Counted from the stretch's first letter, positions 22,097-36,900 are shown. The stretch is DNA of 64,000 nucleotides from Onchidella celtica (GCA_963931925.1 OZ007581.1:10874192-10938191), one strand, 5' to 3'. The notes: generated from the sequence alone by a model not told the origin. Made by a program: numbers and translations.

Positions 22097-22750
22097 CTAG
22101 AAAGAGGCCAATTGTATGGTCATAATTAGATGTTAAAATTGAGATAAGGTAGAGGCTAAAGACCAGGAAAAAACGTGAGATATGACAGAGACAGAAACGT
22201 ATGGCCGTAGACCAGCAACGACCACAGTGCAAGCAACATTACCACCATCACAGCTTTTCTGTAAACAAAACAGAGTGTTATTGCAATTAGTATGAATTCT
22301 ATCCAACGGCAATAGTAAAACATAACTTATGAGTCAGAAGTATGTCGAATTTGTGAGTTTTGATGTAACAGAAAGCAGCAACTTAAGGGGCAGTAAAGTG
22401 ACACTTGACAAACATCCTCTTCATCCGGTGTCATACAAGCGATTTGTTCTCCTGGGTTACATAGTGTCTTAGCCATTAATATCATTATTGGACACGACTA
22501 TTTCCACTATATAATATAGTGAAAACACACTGTATTGCGCTACTACTATCATGATCACGATTGTAATAGGTATGTTATTATCACTGTTAAATCAGTATAA
22601 TGCCCATTATTGTTATTACTATCATTAAGATTATTATTACTATCATTGATATAATTATTATTCTCATTGATATTATTAAAATTATTATTATTGATTTATG
22701 TTTGTTGTTGTTATTGTTGTTTTTCTCTCTTAAATAAAATATTATGAAAA
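22097..22750. other. Intergenic sequence with ATT/ATC repeats
   Basis: Degenerate (ATT)n and (ATC)n low complexity at about 22560-22740. No gene. Confidence 0.55.
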
Positions 22751-22876
22751 AATACTTACTAAATATTGTATCATTGCCAGCTTCAGATAGTGATAATATT
22801 TACCTTGGCTTTCTCCCTGTGGCATTGTAATATAATATCATTTATTTCCATTTCTGTTTTTCTTCACCACAAAAAG
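22751..22876 (+). repeat. 126-bp dispersed module, second copy
   Basis: Partner of 21846-21971. Starts AATACTTACTAAATATTGTA, ends CTTCACCACAAAAAG. Confidence 0.85.
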
Positions 22877-23158
22877 TTGATAAAATCTGATTTATATGTC
22901 AATAAATAGATTGAAATATCAATACAAACATATTGTTCTTAGAGTAATCTGTCATTCATTAGTTTCAGTGTCAAGAATAGGATTCGTTAGTTTGTGAGCT
23001 AAAGTTGATTGTGGAGATTTCAGTATGATAGTGTATCTAGGGGCCCACCATTGATCATGGTCATTCATTTTATAGTACTGACATTTCACTGAACTATCTA
23101 TTTCTGTGAGAGGAGGGAGAAACTGTGGTCAAGTTATTTGTGTGTGACGTCATACAAA
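22877..23158 (+). promoter_or_regulatory. Putative promoter and 5' UTR of the CTLD-Ig gene
   Basis: A TATA-like TTTTATAGTA (about 23068-23077) lies about 85 bases before the ATG. A perfect palindromic CRE, TGACGTCA (23145-23152), ends 6 bases before the ATG, so it is probably transcribed. Both are sequence matches only. Confidence 0.35.
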
Positions 23159-23222
23159 ATGGATCAGATGAAAGCTGTGTTGGTGGTTGCAATTCTGTGT
23201 ACAAGTGGTTTATCCACTGCAG
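23159..23222 (+). CDS. Signal-peptide exon of the CTLD-Ig gene
   Basis: ATG GAT CAG ATG AAA start, a hydrophobic core (AVLVVAILC), small residues SGLSTA before the cleavage point, donor GCAG|GTAAGA, phase 1 out. The spare G joins the AT of exon 2 to give Asp, the likely first mature residue. The first ATG is preferred because it precedes the basic residue and core. Confidence 0.8.
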
Positions 23223-26200
23223 GTAAGATTTAACACGCTATGTCCACACGCCCAACAAACCGTAAAATATGCTGCCTTGTACTCGACCTCAAATTGTGCT
23301 AAAAAAAAGGGTCATGGCGTGTTGTAAACTCTAAGTAGTTTAAGATATAATTATCATAGTTTCCCTTAATCCACGACAAAGACAGTGCATAGCGAGAGGG
23401 GAAGCGCGTCTTATTACGGACATATTCTGAATAAAATAAAAGATTATTATTGCTAGTGTACAGATGACACTGGTAGATAAAGTATTAACATGCAGTGTGA
23501 TACAGAATGCTACAGTTTGATACAGAATGATATCTTTTGGTTTGTTTCACTTTACTATAAAAAACAACAACAATGGTTTCTTCACATTTTTTCTTTCTTT
23601 TCCCCTCTTTTCGTGATTAATCTGTAATTGTCTGTTGTGACATCTTAGAGAGATCTACTATCCTTGTCCTTGTCCTTGACCCCTTAGACTCCCGTCCGTA
23701 GGGACACCTCTGTGGCTCTGACAACCAGTCCTCTCCATTCATGCTGGCACTCCGCCCTCCTCAACGCGCCCCTCAACTCCAGGCCTGTCCACTCTGTGAT
23801 GTTGTTTTCCCATCTCTTTCTTTGTCGACCTCTCCGCCTTCTTCCTTGTACTGTGCCCTGCAGGATTGTTTTGGCAAGGCCTGATGACCTCGTGACATGA
23901 CCGTACCACCTCAGCTCGCGTTGTTTAACTGAAGTGGGGAGAACTGTATATGGACCGATTTCATTCTCGATGGGTCTCTTGACTTCCTCGTTGGTTGTGT
24001 GATCTTTGTATGAAATGCCAAGGAGTCTTCTAAGCACCTCATTTGAACTGCTTCGATCTTTTTTTCGAGATCAGCTTTTAATGTCCATGATTCGCAAGCA
24101 TAGAGGAAGATTGCCATGACTAAGGATCGCATCAATCTGATTTTTGAGCTGATGGAGATGTTTTTGTTGTTCCACATTGGCTTCAACTTTGTCAATGCGG
24201 CTGTGGTCTGAGCAACTCCGGAGAGAATTTCTGGTCTTGATCCTTCATCTGCGATTGTCGCGCCCAAGTATTTGAAGCTGTTGACTGGTTCAAGTTTCTT
24301 TTCTTGTTGTTGATCATTCTGTCGTTGGCAAAACCAATTGGGTTATTAGTCATCACTTTAGTCTTTTCTGCACTGATCTCCATGCCATATTCTGTGGAGC
24401 TGTTGTTCAGTCTGTTGATCAGATTGACTAGCTCTTGCTCTCCTCCATCGAAACCGTCGATGTCGTCGGCAAAACTATCTACTATCATGGAGTTGAAAAT
24501 TTATTACCAATTTTTATTTGTAAAACGCCAGTTTTTATCCTTACCGGGCACCAGATTTGTATCTGTAAAGCAGGACTTCTCGCTTTGTGGATAAAAACAC
24601 CTTCCTTAATATGTTTCCCACCGCACACAAACTTTGCACGAAAATGTTTTTAAATGGCGTCCAGAATTCAAGATGGCCGATACATATTGGAAATGGGCAA
24701 CCTAACACATGTTGTATGTAAATTAACTGCCTTAAATGCAATTTGTATCTCAAAATATGTAATTCTGATATTGGAAAGAATAAATCTTCAATATAAAATG
24801 TTTTGGAGACAAACAAAACTTCAAGATGGCTGCTAAATTCAAGATGGCCACAGTTGTTATTGTTTCTGAGGGTAGAAAAAGGGGGTTAAAATTGACTATT
24901 TTATTATGCAGAAATATCTGACATTCTCACTCTTTTATGATCTAATGAAGATAAATAACTTTGCAGCCTTTGAGGGTGTTTGCGAGCAGAAGCAAAAAAA
25001 AAAAGAAAAAGGGAGGGGGTGGGGGGGGGGGGGGTAGGTGCGCCTGAAGCAGGAGCGTACACTTTTTGCTGATCTTTTTCTTTTGTGCCAAATCCGTCAG
25101 TTGGACTTGGGCGATTTTTTCCAATACAGCCACCCCCTACATCCATCTACAAGAGCTGAAAACTACACAGAACTTCAGAAAGCAGACACTATCAACATAT
25201 GTGCAGAACTCATGGAGATAAAAAGCCAATGCCAACCACAAACTGATGCACTGATTATATATGGCTCCGTTTTCGTTCGTTGTGTCCATTCGGACGAAGT
25301 CACTTTTCAAGAGTATTCGGAAATCAGTTTTTCCGACCAAAAAGAAATTTAAAAAATGACGTTCCTGTTTAGAGACAAGCACAAATTGATAAAATGTTTG
25401 ATCAATATAAATCTGACAGTCTGAAGGCCTGTGCAAGAAACCGAGAAGGGGTTAGAGTAGATGTAAAGTGACACCAACTAGAAAGGTGCCAAAGAGCTGT
25501 CCACATTTACTTACAAACAATGACAACAAATCAGAATCATTTCCTCTGCTGGCTAACAGTATACGTAATATGAAAATGGCATTGTATAACAAGAAAATAA
25601 AACAGTCTACAACAAGATAGCCAGGCAGACTGCCCCTGGCACATATGAAAACGGCGGTGAAAGAATATTTGTGCATCTGACGTCTGCAATTGAACGCGCC
25701 TGTTTTACAATTGCCTGCATTCCTTCAAATCACACAGACATAACAACTCATTGCTGTTTCATTTTTCAACCGGCTTAAACTCCGCCGACTGCAGCAACTT
25801 TGAGTCTCTTTTGACAAATCAAGAAAACATAGCTGTTTATAAGTAAACAAGAGGTCATTGTAGCATCAAAATGAAAAACATTTTTCTTTCATGCCCTCCG
25901 CGGTATTGATACTGCGTCAGCCTTCAGAAAGAAAAGAAACATTTCTTTTCTTCAGATATAGAAAGACGTGGAACGTCAAAAACATTTGCCAAACTGAGCA
26001 GATTCCCAGCGAGTGTTGGTACTAACGATATTTAGAAAACAGAGAGATTGTAGAGAAGTCATCCTGTTTACAAATGTTGATAATGCCATAAACGGTCTCT
26101 CACTCGGTTTAACATTTTGCCACCAACAAGAGCAGCCCTTATATATAACATTCACAGAGAAACATACCCAGGTTTTATTATGTGGGGTCAAGCTTTTGAT

Positions 26201-29200
26201 GAAAGCCTGTAACCACGTTTGCCAGGCCCTGCAGTAGGATTTTCAAATCAGCTTGAAACATTTGTTAAAAACACGTGCAGAACATCTGCATTCTCATCAT
26301 GACGGATAGGTGAATTCACTACTGAAGTAATGAAAACAGACACCTTGGCTGGAAGAATTCATCTTGCATAGGATCAGAGCAAACAAGGATGACGACCTCT
26401 GGAACCCCAGGACAGTGTTTTCAGTAGAGAACTCGCACTAAGTTGAAGGCAAAATAAGTACCTTCAACACAGACCTGCTGGTTGTTCACATTTCCACTTT
26501 TTCATCAATGACGGATATGGAGCGAGTTCCTTATTATGAGAATAAAGTCTTTAGAGAGGTTATCAATTTTTCTTGGTGACGCTTTAAATGCCATTAACAC
26601 GTGCACTGAGAAAGACATGGTCGGTACTTGGCCTACGAGTGGACGCTATATCCCTGGCTCTATCTTGAAATCGCATCAATGTATCCCCACAAGTGCTGAT
26701 GACAACTCTGTTTAGTCAAATATTCTATTTATATATGGGTTGAGGGGGAAAGGCGGGGGGGGGGGGGGTGCAGAAATTTTATTTTTTTACTATTGGAGAA
26801 GGGAGGTAAAAGTACAATATTGCAATTATTTATAACCGTATAACTAAAGTGTATTTATGATACAGAATGGACTTCAACTAAAACAGTTGTCCTCCTCCCT
26901 TTGTGGCCAATGACACAATGATCTGTTTTTCTGCTGGAGCCAGATTTCTTTTTGCGTAGGTCGTTTCAATGAAAAAATTACACCAAATGCCATGACACAG
27001 ACTGACATGTCCGTCAGAGAGACGCTTCTTGACATGACCAGTATGAAAACACTGCCTGAAATTCGAGTAATACAGCCTGTAACTGCAAGCAATTGAGGTG
27101 TCCAGACATCTTCTCTCTCTGTGCGTACTAACGCCACCATGATCAATGCAGTCTCAGTCAGGCAATTCACTCACAGTTGTATCTTTCGTTGATTTTCTTT
27201 TTTATCACTTCGAACACGGCCGAGGTCTGCCACCGTGTGCACTTTGCTCGAAATGGTAAGTACTGGTCTCAAAAATCCTCAACGACTAATTTCAGTACCT
27301 AGGTTGTTTGCAAGTTGGTCCGTTAGTTCATCACCAGCTAAAATTGTGCCTCCCTCAGTATTTTCCAAGTTGGAATCGTATCGGGCGCTCATGTCCTAAG
27401 GAGTATCGATATTTAAGGGACGGTGTCAAAGGATCGCAGGCTAGACCACAGACTAATAAATTAACCAGACTGGAAACACGAGCTTCGCGCTGTGTCGTTT
27501 TTTACGGAATTTCCCGAGCGGCGGTCGTATAACCAACATGGCCGCCGCTCGGGAAATTCCGATTCTAGTTCTATCTGCAGTAGAAATTTCTTTTTATTTG
27601 TCAAGATTGGTGGTACATGTATTAATTTCTTGGTGCGGAACCAAACTTCCGCGTCCAGTAGGCATTGTAGCTATGCTGAAGCGTCGGTCGTAAACGTAAA
27701 CCTAATGTGGCGGATGGTTCATGACCTTTCGCTGTTTTGTGACGTCACACAATGGGATCATCCAGTCTGGGTATTTTATTAGTCTGTAGGCTAGACTCAA
27801 TATCGAAAGTGCCAGTATCGGCTCCGTCTAAGGCTTTGCTCATCTCTTGGTTCCAAAACATCTCCGCCTCCTATAAAAAATGCTCAACTGGCATCACGTG
27901 GCCTCAAACGGAATTAAAGACAATGGCCATTTAAGTACTCAAATCAGCAATAAAATGTTTGATCTATATACTGAAACAAGGCCTGGGCACCCTTAAGTAG
28001 AAATCTCGCTTGGACAATTTTTGCGGTTAGTTGTCTGTTAAATGTTATTGATAATGAATGAAACAAGCTTGATAAGGACAAGCCTATGTCACTTATAATA
28101 TCTGCTGCTATAAACTCGATGCTGTGCTGCCAAGGAAGAGAAATTATGGATTATTATATTGTTGGCGGCTGTCTTGGATATTGCCGCCATGTTGGATTTT
28201 TTTCATGGCCAACACCTTATTTTTAAACACTATCATGGAGGACGTTTCTGCCAAGTTTCATGCCTCTGTCATTTTTTTAACGATTGTTGCAGTTATCAAG
28301 CCCACTAGTTTGGTGTGGTGCAGAATGGAGTAAGATAAATTAAGCTAACAGAGTTGTTGGTTTGAGGATTTCAAGGTGTCTTTGCGAGGTATTGTCTAAT
28401 TCTTTAAACGGCAAATATTACTTGTTCCTTCACTTTCAGATTTTAATGCGTGCAAGACTGGGTGGAACTATCTAAATCACACCCGCACTTGCTTGAAGTT
28501 CTTCGACGACGGTTCTTTATTTAGCCAAGCCAGCAACGTCTGCGCAAAAGAAAGTTGGGGAAACACACCTGGTCATCTTGTCTACATCTTTGATGAGACA
28601 ACTGATTATTTTGTTAGAGGTATAACTTTCCTTTGGCATGCTCAGTATTGTCGTATTTAAAGGATTTTTTTTTTTTTTTACATATTTATTTTATTCAACA
28701 CCATGTTTTTTAAAGGTTCTACTTCCCTTTAACACGTTCAACACTGCAGCTGTTAAAGGTTTAATTGATATCTTGAGGATGCTATTCCATTAAAATTTTT
28801 CCAAAAATTAGTGACCGTGACTGTGCCACTGCCATCTTATAATGTACCACTTACGACTGACACAGACAGTTGTACAAGGTTTAACCACATCATGTGTGTT
28901 CACTTTATAAATCGTCTGCACAGTGGTCACACTGTTGTAACTGTCACCGGCTGTTCATTGCACTCCCCCCCCCCCCCTAATTCTGCCACTGAGAAATGAT
29001 AGATGAGATTGAGTGGGGTGTTTATGAGGTATTGGATGAGGATGGTAACAAACAATTGGTTCAGTAACTGCAAAATACTCTTCCGTGTTTTGGCTAAGAA
29101 AAAAAAAATATATAAAAATCATGACATTACATCTCATACAACTCTCCCGTTAGCGATTGTAATAAATAAGCTTAATTTCTGAGCTTATTTTTTGCACCTG

Positions 29201-32200
29201 AAATGAGAAATATTTTTTAGTCGACACACAGTGAAATACAGGGCCTTCTAAACTTTAGATACACGAATTTATCAAAGGACCAACATATCTTGAAAAAAAA
29301 CAAACCCTAAGTTCATTTATTTCCCCAGTGATTACAGATGTTGTGTTCATTTCATTATGAAGACTTGAACAAGCTGCCCTTGTCAAATGTTTGTTAAATG
29401 AAAATAATATAGACAGTGTGGAGACGCTAGACAGACAATCGTTATAACCTACACACAACACAGATGATTCTCTACTATTGTCATGGATTGGTCTTAGTAT
29501 AATGTAAAATATCACCATAAACTTTCTTCATTGTATTACAACTTAGATACAACATAGACAATAACATATCCTTTATATTCTTCATTGCACTATAACTTAG
29601 ATATAAGACAAACATCGTCTCCGTCATATTCTTACACATTCTGATTTCAGAACTGCTACGAGACTCGGGCAAAAGTCATGCTTTTATAGGCCTTAATGAC
29701 AGAGGCCATCCTGGAACATACGTGTGGGGCAAGACCAACCCTCAGGTAATGTTGCTATCAGCACAGAGTTGAAGCTGTCGAGAGAATGCGTTTACAGAAT
29801 TTATAAATCTGTCACCAAAGTTGCGTTCCTCGTATTTTATTTTTCATTTTATATTTCGTCAAAAAACCTGCTATTTTCCTATGATGTTAAGTAAACAATC
29901 AATTCCATGCGGTTTAGTGTGAAAATGCTTGCAGGTATATCACTAAGTTCTTTCTATCGTCGTCAGATACCAGATATTTTGCAGTGATCACATTCAATAA
30001 TACACACTGAAGTATCATAGCTAGTAAATCATTTAGTTCTCCATTTGTTAGAAAGATAGTCTGAAGAATACTTCGACAATACTTTGGGGGCACTTGACGT
30101 CATAGAGCCCGTAGTCATTGCGGAATATTTAAAGTAGTACTGTATGATGACCCAAATTTCATTTAAGGTGAGTTAAATCAACGATACTAGATACCATGGG
30201 ATTAGACAGCTAGCTAGCCTATTTAGCGTGCACAGATTTCGAACCGTTACCTAGCGGTGAATGCGCGGAAGTATGAACATGGCCGTATTTTACAAAACCA
30301 ATTAGGGAAAATATTGAAATTTGACCACTGTTCAATTATCGCCGTAGGTCTTGAATGACGTCACCTAATTTGTAATTATAAATACAATCGCTGTGGGAAA
30401 GCTGTGCGTATGTTTTCTTTCTTTCTTTTTTCAAGTCTCAGTAGCACTATAACAAATCTGCATCATTAATTTATCATTACATCCCACAGACTAATAAATT
30501 AACCAGACTGGAAACACGAGCTTCGGGCTGTGTCGTTTTTTACGGAATTTCCCGAGCGAAACCGTATAACCAACATGGCCGCCGCTCGGGAAATTCCGAT
30601 TCTAGATCTATCTGCAGTGGAAATTTCTTTTTATTTGTCAAGATTGTACATGTGTTAATTTCTTGGTGCGGAACCAAACTTCCGCGTTCAGTAGGCGTGT
30701 CAAAATGGTATCATTCAAAATTGTAGCCATGCTGAAGCGTCGGTCGCTACCGTAAACCTAATATGGCTGATGGTTCATGACCTTTCGCTGTTTTGTGGCG
30801 TCACACAATGGGATCATCCAGTCCAGGTATTTTATTAGTTTGTGTTACATCCAGCCCAGCATTCTTTGGATGCTTTACGCCATTTTCCCCGCCCCCTATG
30901 AGCGCGCAAACTGTGTGTATGTTTATTTTAGACGTGTGAAGAAGGTGAGTGTCTCATCTTTCCTTTCTAGTATCTTTGGTTAAATGAAACATACCAATTC
31001 CCAAGCCTGAGTTTTTTTTATTTCGTGGTGCAGGAGTAGGTTAGATTCCATCACCCACTGAACGAATTCAGCACATCAAGCCTTTCGAACCCCGCCACCG
31101 TTAGGCAAGAGACCAGTGTGCTTCATGTTCTGCAAATCTGACATTGTCGATGGAATATACATGTGTAGAGTAGTGCTTAAAAAGAGTAGAAAGAGGATGG
31201 ATTAGTTTAGAAATAGGAAACACAATAATCATATGATATAATGATAATACTTGTAGTAGATCGTTAAATTTCAGTCCACAGCAGCTACAACTGTTATAAG
31301 TGACTGGTGTGTGAGTTTAGCGGAACAAAACTTTTAGTGTTCCTTGTGACTACAAAGACATTTCATTCTTTAGGGTGATAAGTTTGGTCAGTTATATCCT
31401 TTTTTAAAGTTAATCATTATGATAAATGTTATTTCAAACTTGCTAACTTTCAAATTATTCGCATTCCCCGTGATTTTTTAACAAATTCCAACACGAACAA
31501 TTCCTGATTATGCATGATCTTTGTCTTATCTGAGTGCAATATTTGTATGAATGTCACAATATCTTATAAAGCAGAATTTGGGGAGCACATGGAACAGATA
31601 TAAAAGCTATGTCTCAAATTTCTTGAGGTACCTTTGAAGAACGGCGTAAAATATGGAATGGAAAATTGGAAAGGCATTCATAAATGTTGATGACTTAAGC
31701 TGCGCTTTTTCTTCGGAACTTGAAAAGAGACATTGTTTCATACCGGAAACGTCTGTTCAAGATGAAATAGACAAACATATTTAAAGAAGCATTGGAAAAC
31801 TCCAGCAAGTTCCTAATGTGATTGCAAAAAAAAAAATACATTTTCATACTGTCCTCCCAAGTTCAGTCCTGGCACAAACAAACTAGCGTATGCAATCATA
31901 ATTTTTGGGTGTATTACACAGGATGAAGATCACAGCTACAAATGTTGTTGACTGCAGAACTTGCGTTTCTTTAGATTTAGTCACTGGTCTTGGCTCGGTG
32001 CTGGTTGGCGTAAATGCACGGTTATTGCCCTTCTGGTGTTCAGCGAGTAAGTTATTATTGCAGTAATTTCCCTTCATTTGGCTGAGGCTTCGAGGCATTC
32101 CCATGTGTAATGACTTGGAAGTGCTCTGAACGCGGGGATGACGAGCAGGGTGTGCCATAGAATTTCGCCACCTAGATGAAGCATTCAAGCTGGAAACCAA

Positions 32201-33907
32201 AAAGAAAAGGCTCACAGCAACAGCCTATTTTGCTCACCGGTTAATCCAGCGCTGATGTATATCCCAAATTAAAGGATTTTAAGAACTAAATAAACATGTA
32301 ATCAGCTGTATGGATGCAAAATTATAAAACTTACATTCCATTGTAATTTCCACTACACGGTGGTCTAAGGGGAAGGTGCTCACCTTACATGCTGAAGGGA
32401 AGGTACCAGGTTCGATCCCCATTCAGTGCAGGCATGCTGCAATTTTTTTTTTTTCGGGAAAGAAAATTCTCGTCGTGATCCTATGGCAGGTAGGATCGAG
32501 CAATTAATCTTCTCAGATAAGGACGAAAAACTCGTAGGGCCCGTGTGCACGTTGAGCAAGTTAAAGATACCTTGGCAGTTAAAAGTCGAGAGGAACATGC
32601 CCAACACTAACTCACACCTGCCACGAATACACACACAAACAATAACAAAAATAATAAAAACAAGAAAAGTGATTTGCAAATGCCAATGGCAGAGAAACTC
32701 CTAAAATAATGACCTAAACACACTGTAATTTCCATTTGTTAGTAACATTTACATAAAGTCCAGCACTTCTAGTCCCGTTCCTTCCACCAATTTCATCAAA
32801 ACATTCTGTGAAGATTGATTATGAATTGCAAAAGAAGCCTGCCAAATTTCATGGGCTCAGGTTAAATCGAAAGTATCCGTGATGGCTATGCAGAAACATC
32901 GCTCATATTTGATTTTGCGACTTCTGAAAACTAGGATTCTCAAACAAACTGGGCATCCGAAACTTCAAAGAAAGTAATTTATACTGGTATATATTGATGA
33001 AACTGGTGTCAATTGAATGGACACAAAGACCTCTACTAGGCATCAATAACTCAAAATACTCAAAATATACTTTCCAGACAGAACCTTGGCTATGGGTCAC
33101 AATAGAATGTACCTTTTTCTTGGCTTTACCATACAGGCCATGGCAAGAGACGGTTATCGTGGTTGGAAAACTGGAGAACCAAGTACCTCCACATACAGAC
33201 GTAATGTTGTTATTACTCAAGATGGCTGGAAAAAACGCACCACTACATACTATTCCTATTATATTTGCCAAATGCCATCCGGTATAAATTCATCCATAAT
33301 CCATCCATTACTCATCCATCCATCCATGCTCCATCGATCCATCCATCTACAATTCATAGATCTATCCATCTATCCATCCACCCATCCATCCATCCATCCA
33401 CCCATCCATCCATCCACACATCCATCCATCCATCCATCCATCCATCCATCTGTCCATCCATCAATCCAACCACCCACATTCCATCAATCCAACCATCCAT
33501 CTACAATCCATCCATCCATCCATCCATCCATCCACCCACCCATCCATTCATCCATCTACAAACTACCCATCATTCCATATCATCGATCCACCCAACCACC
33601 CACCCATCCACTCACCCATACATCCATCCCTCCACAGTTCATCCATCCATCCAACCATCTATAATCCATCTATCCATCCATTCACCAATCCACCCACCCA
33701 TCCATCTGTCCATCTGTCTATCTATCCACACACCCATTCATCCATCCATCCATACATCTACAATCCATCCACCCATCCATCCACCCACCCATCCATTCAT
33801 CCACCCACCCATCCATTCATCCACCTACCCACACATCCATCCATTTACAAGCCATCCAACCATCCATGTACAATCCATCTATCCATCCACGCACCCACCC
33901 ATCCACT

Positions 33908-33938
<31 letters not shown>

Positions 33939-36900
33939 CCATCCATCAATCCATCCATCCATCAATCGATTCACAATCTATCTATCCATTTATCAACCCA
34001 CACATCCATCAGGTCATCCAGCTACCCCAAATTTATCACTCTATCGATTTTCAACCTACCCACAATCTACATTCTGTCCATCCATCCTCCCCTTTTCACC
34101 AGAAGTACCGAAACCAAAGCTGACTTGCCCAACACTTGAAGAGGAAGGAAAGAAAAGTTCAGACATTAACTGCACGCTACCATATCTTGATTTGACAAGG
34201 TTGTCAAGTGTGAGAATCACCAGATCACAGACTAATGTGGTCAGCTGCGACAACCAGCTCAGTTGCACGGCATATCAAGGCTATGATACACCACTGACTC
34301 TGGACACGTCAACACGGAACAGCAAGTTATCATTGAATATCCTGTCTGTCTCACGAGCTGATGAAGCCAAATGGACGTGTTCTTATGGAATCACAGACTA
34401 TCCTGACACTGTAAGCGCCAACTGTGACCTGGAGATATATGGTGAGACTCTCTCTCTCTCTCTTTCTGCCTGTGCCCCCCATTCTCTCTCCCTCTCATAC
34501 CCCACTTTCTTTTTAAACATGTCTTTAAAACAAAAGAAGAAAAACAACAAATTATGTATTATTATTCCTCATGGCTAGAGCAGTCCTGGTCCATTTCATT
34601 GAGACCACTTGCAAATTCCTGGTGATCTGTGAAACGTTGTCATTTTGTTTGTTTGTTTATTTGTTTCTAGCTATGTGTTTGCTCACAAGTCCAGGTTGTC
34701 TTTGGCTAGCAGATTATTATTGTAAATAAATATAATTTACAGCTTTACAATTGTTTCGTTTTATCAGTGCATTATTTATTATCCATATTTCACATTCGGT
34801 TGAGGGATGTTATGATGAACAGCATGTGGTTAGGGGAGGGTGGTATTTTATATTATAAGAAAATGCTGAATAGTGGACACAACTCTGTATTTTCTCTATT
34901 TGGCTTTGTGATGACACTGCGGTCCCCTAAAACCTATGGAAAGAGCGAGTTTCTGGGTCTGTTAGACCTTGATTGTAAAATAGAGTTGGTTTTTTTCTTT
35001 GGGGGGGGGGGGGGGGGCTTAGATTGAAATGCGATTTGGTCTGTAACCATCGTATGCATGACTCCGTGAACTTTATATTGAACAGAGCAGGTGAATGAAT
35101 ACATGAGTTAGTAAACAAAAATATATAAATAGACAACTACATAGATAGGTAAATACATAATAAGTAAATAAAGAAATAAATAAATAAATAATAAAGCCAT
35201 AAATAACTTGGTACATAATTAAATGAATAATCTGATAGATAAAGTACGTAAATGAAAGGATCACTTGATGATAAGGCAGTTAAATACATATATAAATAGA
35301 TAAGTCTTTCTATCTCTTTCCCAGCCTTTTGCAGTGACTGTCCTGAGTTTCGGACCTACATGAAGTCTTTTGCATCCCAGAACTGTCAACTGAACTCTAT
35401 GTTGTCGGCCGTTCTTGAACCCTAACTGGGTCATTTCTTTATCAGCTGACGGTTTTGTAGTTCAGTATAGGCATATGGTCTATTTTCATATTTGATCATG
35501 TTCTCAGTTTGACAAATAAACATGTTTTTAATGTATAGTGGCAAAAACATGATATAGATTGATAAAAGATATATATTTAATATGACATAATACATAAGAG
35601 ACAATGCATAAATAATATAGAATATCATTTAGAACATTTTGAATGTTGATCTTTGTATTTTCCATTATTGACAGGCTGCAAGCTGGTACCCAAATAAATA
35701 AATTGATAAATATTTTTTTTAAAATAAATTAATAAATAAACACATAGATAGAAGAGAAAAGTCCGTAAAATATGAAATTACTTCAATTCATGCAACTTAG
35801 GATACCATACCGACTTTCCGTCTTTCGTCATTGCCCCTTTTTTTTTTTTTTTCATGCAGAATATTTTATTTTTCTGTCATTCACATTAGTCCTAATCTCA
35901 TTCTCTCTCTCTCATTCATGCCTTAATAAAGTGAACCATTGTTTAGTTGTTTGTTTTATCGACTGTTATTGCTTTGAGCATCTGCAGAACTTTCTCTTAA
36001 TATGTGCAGGGTATGCACATATCTTCTTAAATAATTTTTCTCAAATGACATTGAAAATATAACATAGATCTAAGGTCTTGGGGTTTTTCCATATTTGAAT
36101 TTACTTATACACATTTTTGAATTTAAAATAAGATGGTTTATTTTGTCTAGCATTGTTTGGCCTAGGTCTTGTTCTTGCTTTGTTATAAAGCCGAGCAATA
36201 ATTATGTCTTTTGTTGTCAATTGTATCTTTTTTCCTGTCCATGCATTAATCATACATAAAACTTCTTGCCAGATGGATGCAACCGCGTGGCAGGACACAA
36301 AAAAGTATTCGATATAATCCTTCTCCTTACAGTTGAAGTGTGAGCACAGCTCACTATCTCTAAGATTCATTTTGTGGAGAAGTATGGACGTTGGATAAAT
36401 ATTATGTAATATTTTCCATTGTAAGACTCTTAATCGGATTTCTGATGTTATCTTTTTCGCCATTGTCCAGTGCTCTTCTTTTACTTCTAAATTAAGTTTC
36501 TTTTTCCAAAAGGCCAAAATATGTGGTGGAGTATATTCTTCTTCTACAATAAGGTTTCGTATGTGCTGTGATCTTATTACTGTGCTGCTTACATCTATAC
36601 TTTTAAAGATAGTAGCGTCATGTGGCAGTGTTTTTTTTCAGTAATTTATCTGCCAATTGCGGAAATGCATGTTTTAGAGCACTGTATTCAAAAATTAAGG
36701 ACGGGCTCTTCCCAAGTTTTATTTGTACCTGCTCAAATGTGGGGAAAGTTCCATTGATTAATAAGTCATCTACGTATCTAATTCCTGCTGATGCCCAGCT
36801 ACTGAAAAATAAAAAATTTGATTTATATGTCAAGTGTCGGTTGTGCCATAAATATGCACTAACTTGCTCTGTGTCTACATTTTTGGTATTCTTGGGTAAT

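Larger units (their letters stand above)
26577..35887. repeat. Right copy of the 9.3 kb duplication
   Basis: Partner of 1-9310. Here the copy is continuous with the signal-peptide exon at 23159 on its left and with Tx1-LINE and Ig-exon sequence on its right, so it looks like the parental arrangement. The visible match starts at 26577 only because the window starts there. If the event was a direct tandem duplication, the full unit is 9311-35887 and the bases left of the window should repeat 9311-26576. Confidence 0.95.

Noticed and set aside
23700-23900. Plus-strand open frame in intron 1
   Set aside because: Complement of the RTE-like LINE.
25930-25953. AG/CT-rich hairpin as terminator or small RNA
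   Set aside because: Simple purine-pyrimidine symmetry, arms too low in complexity.
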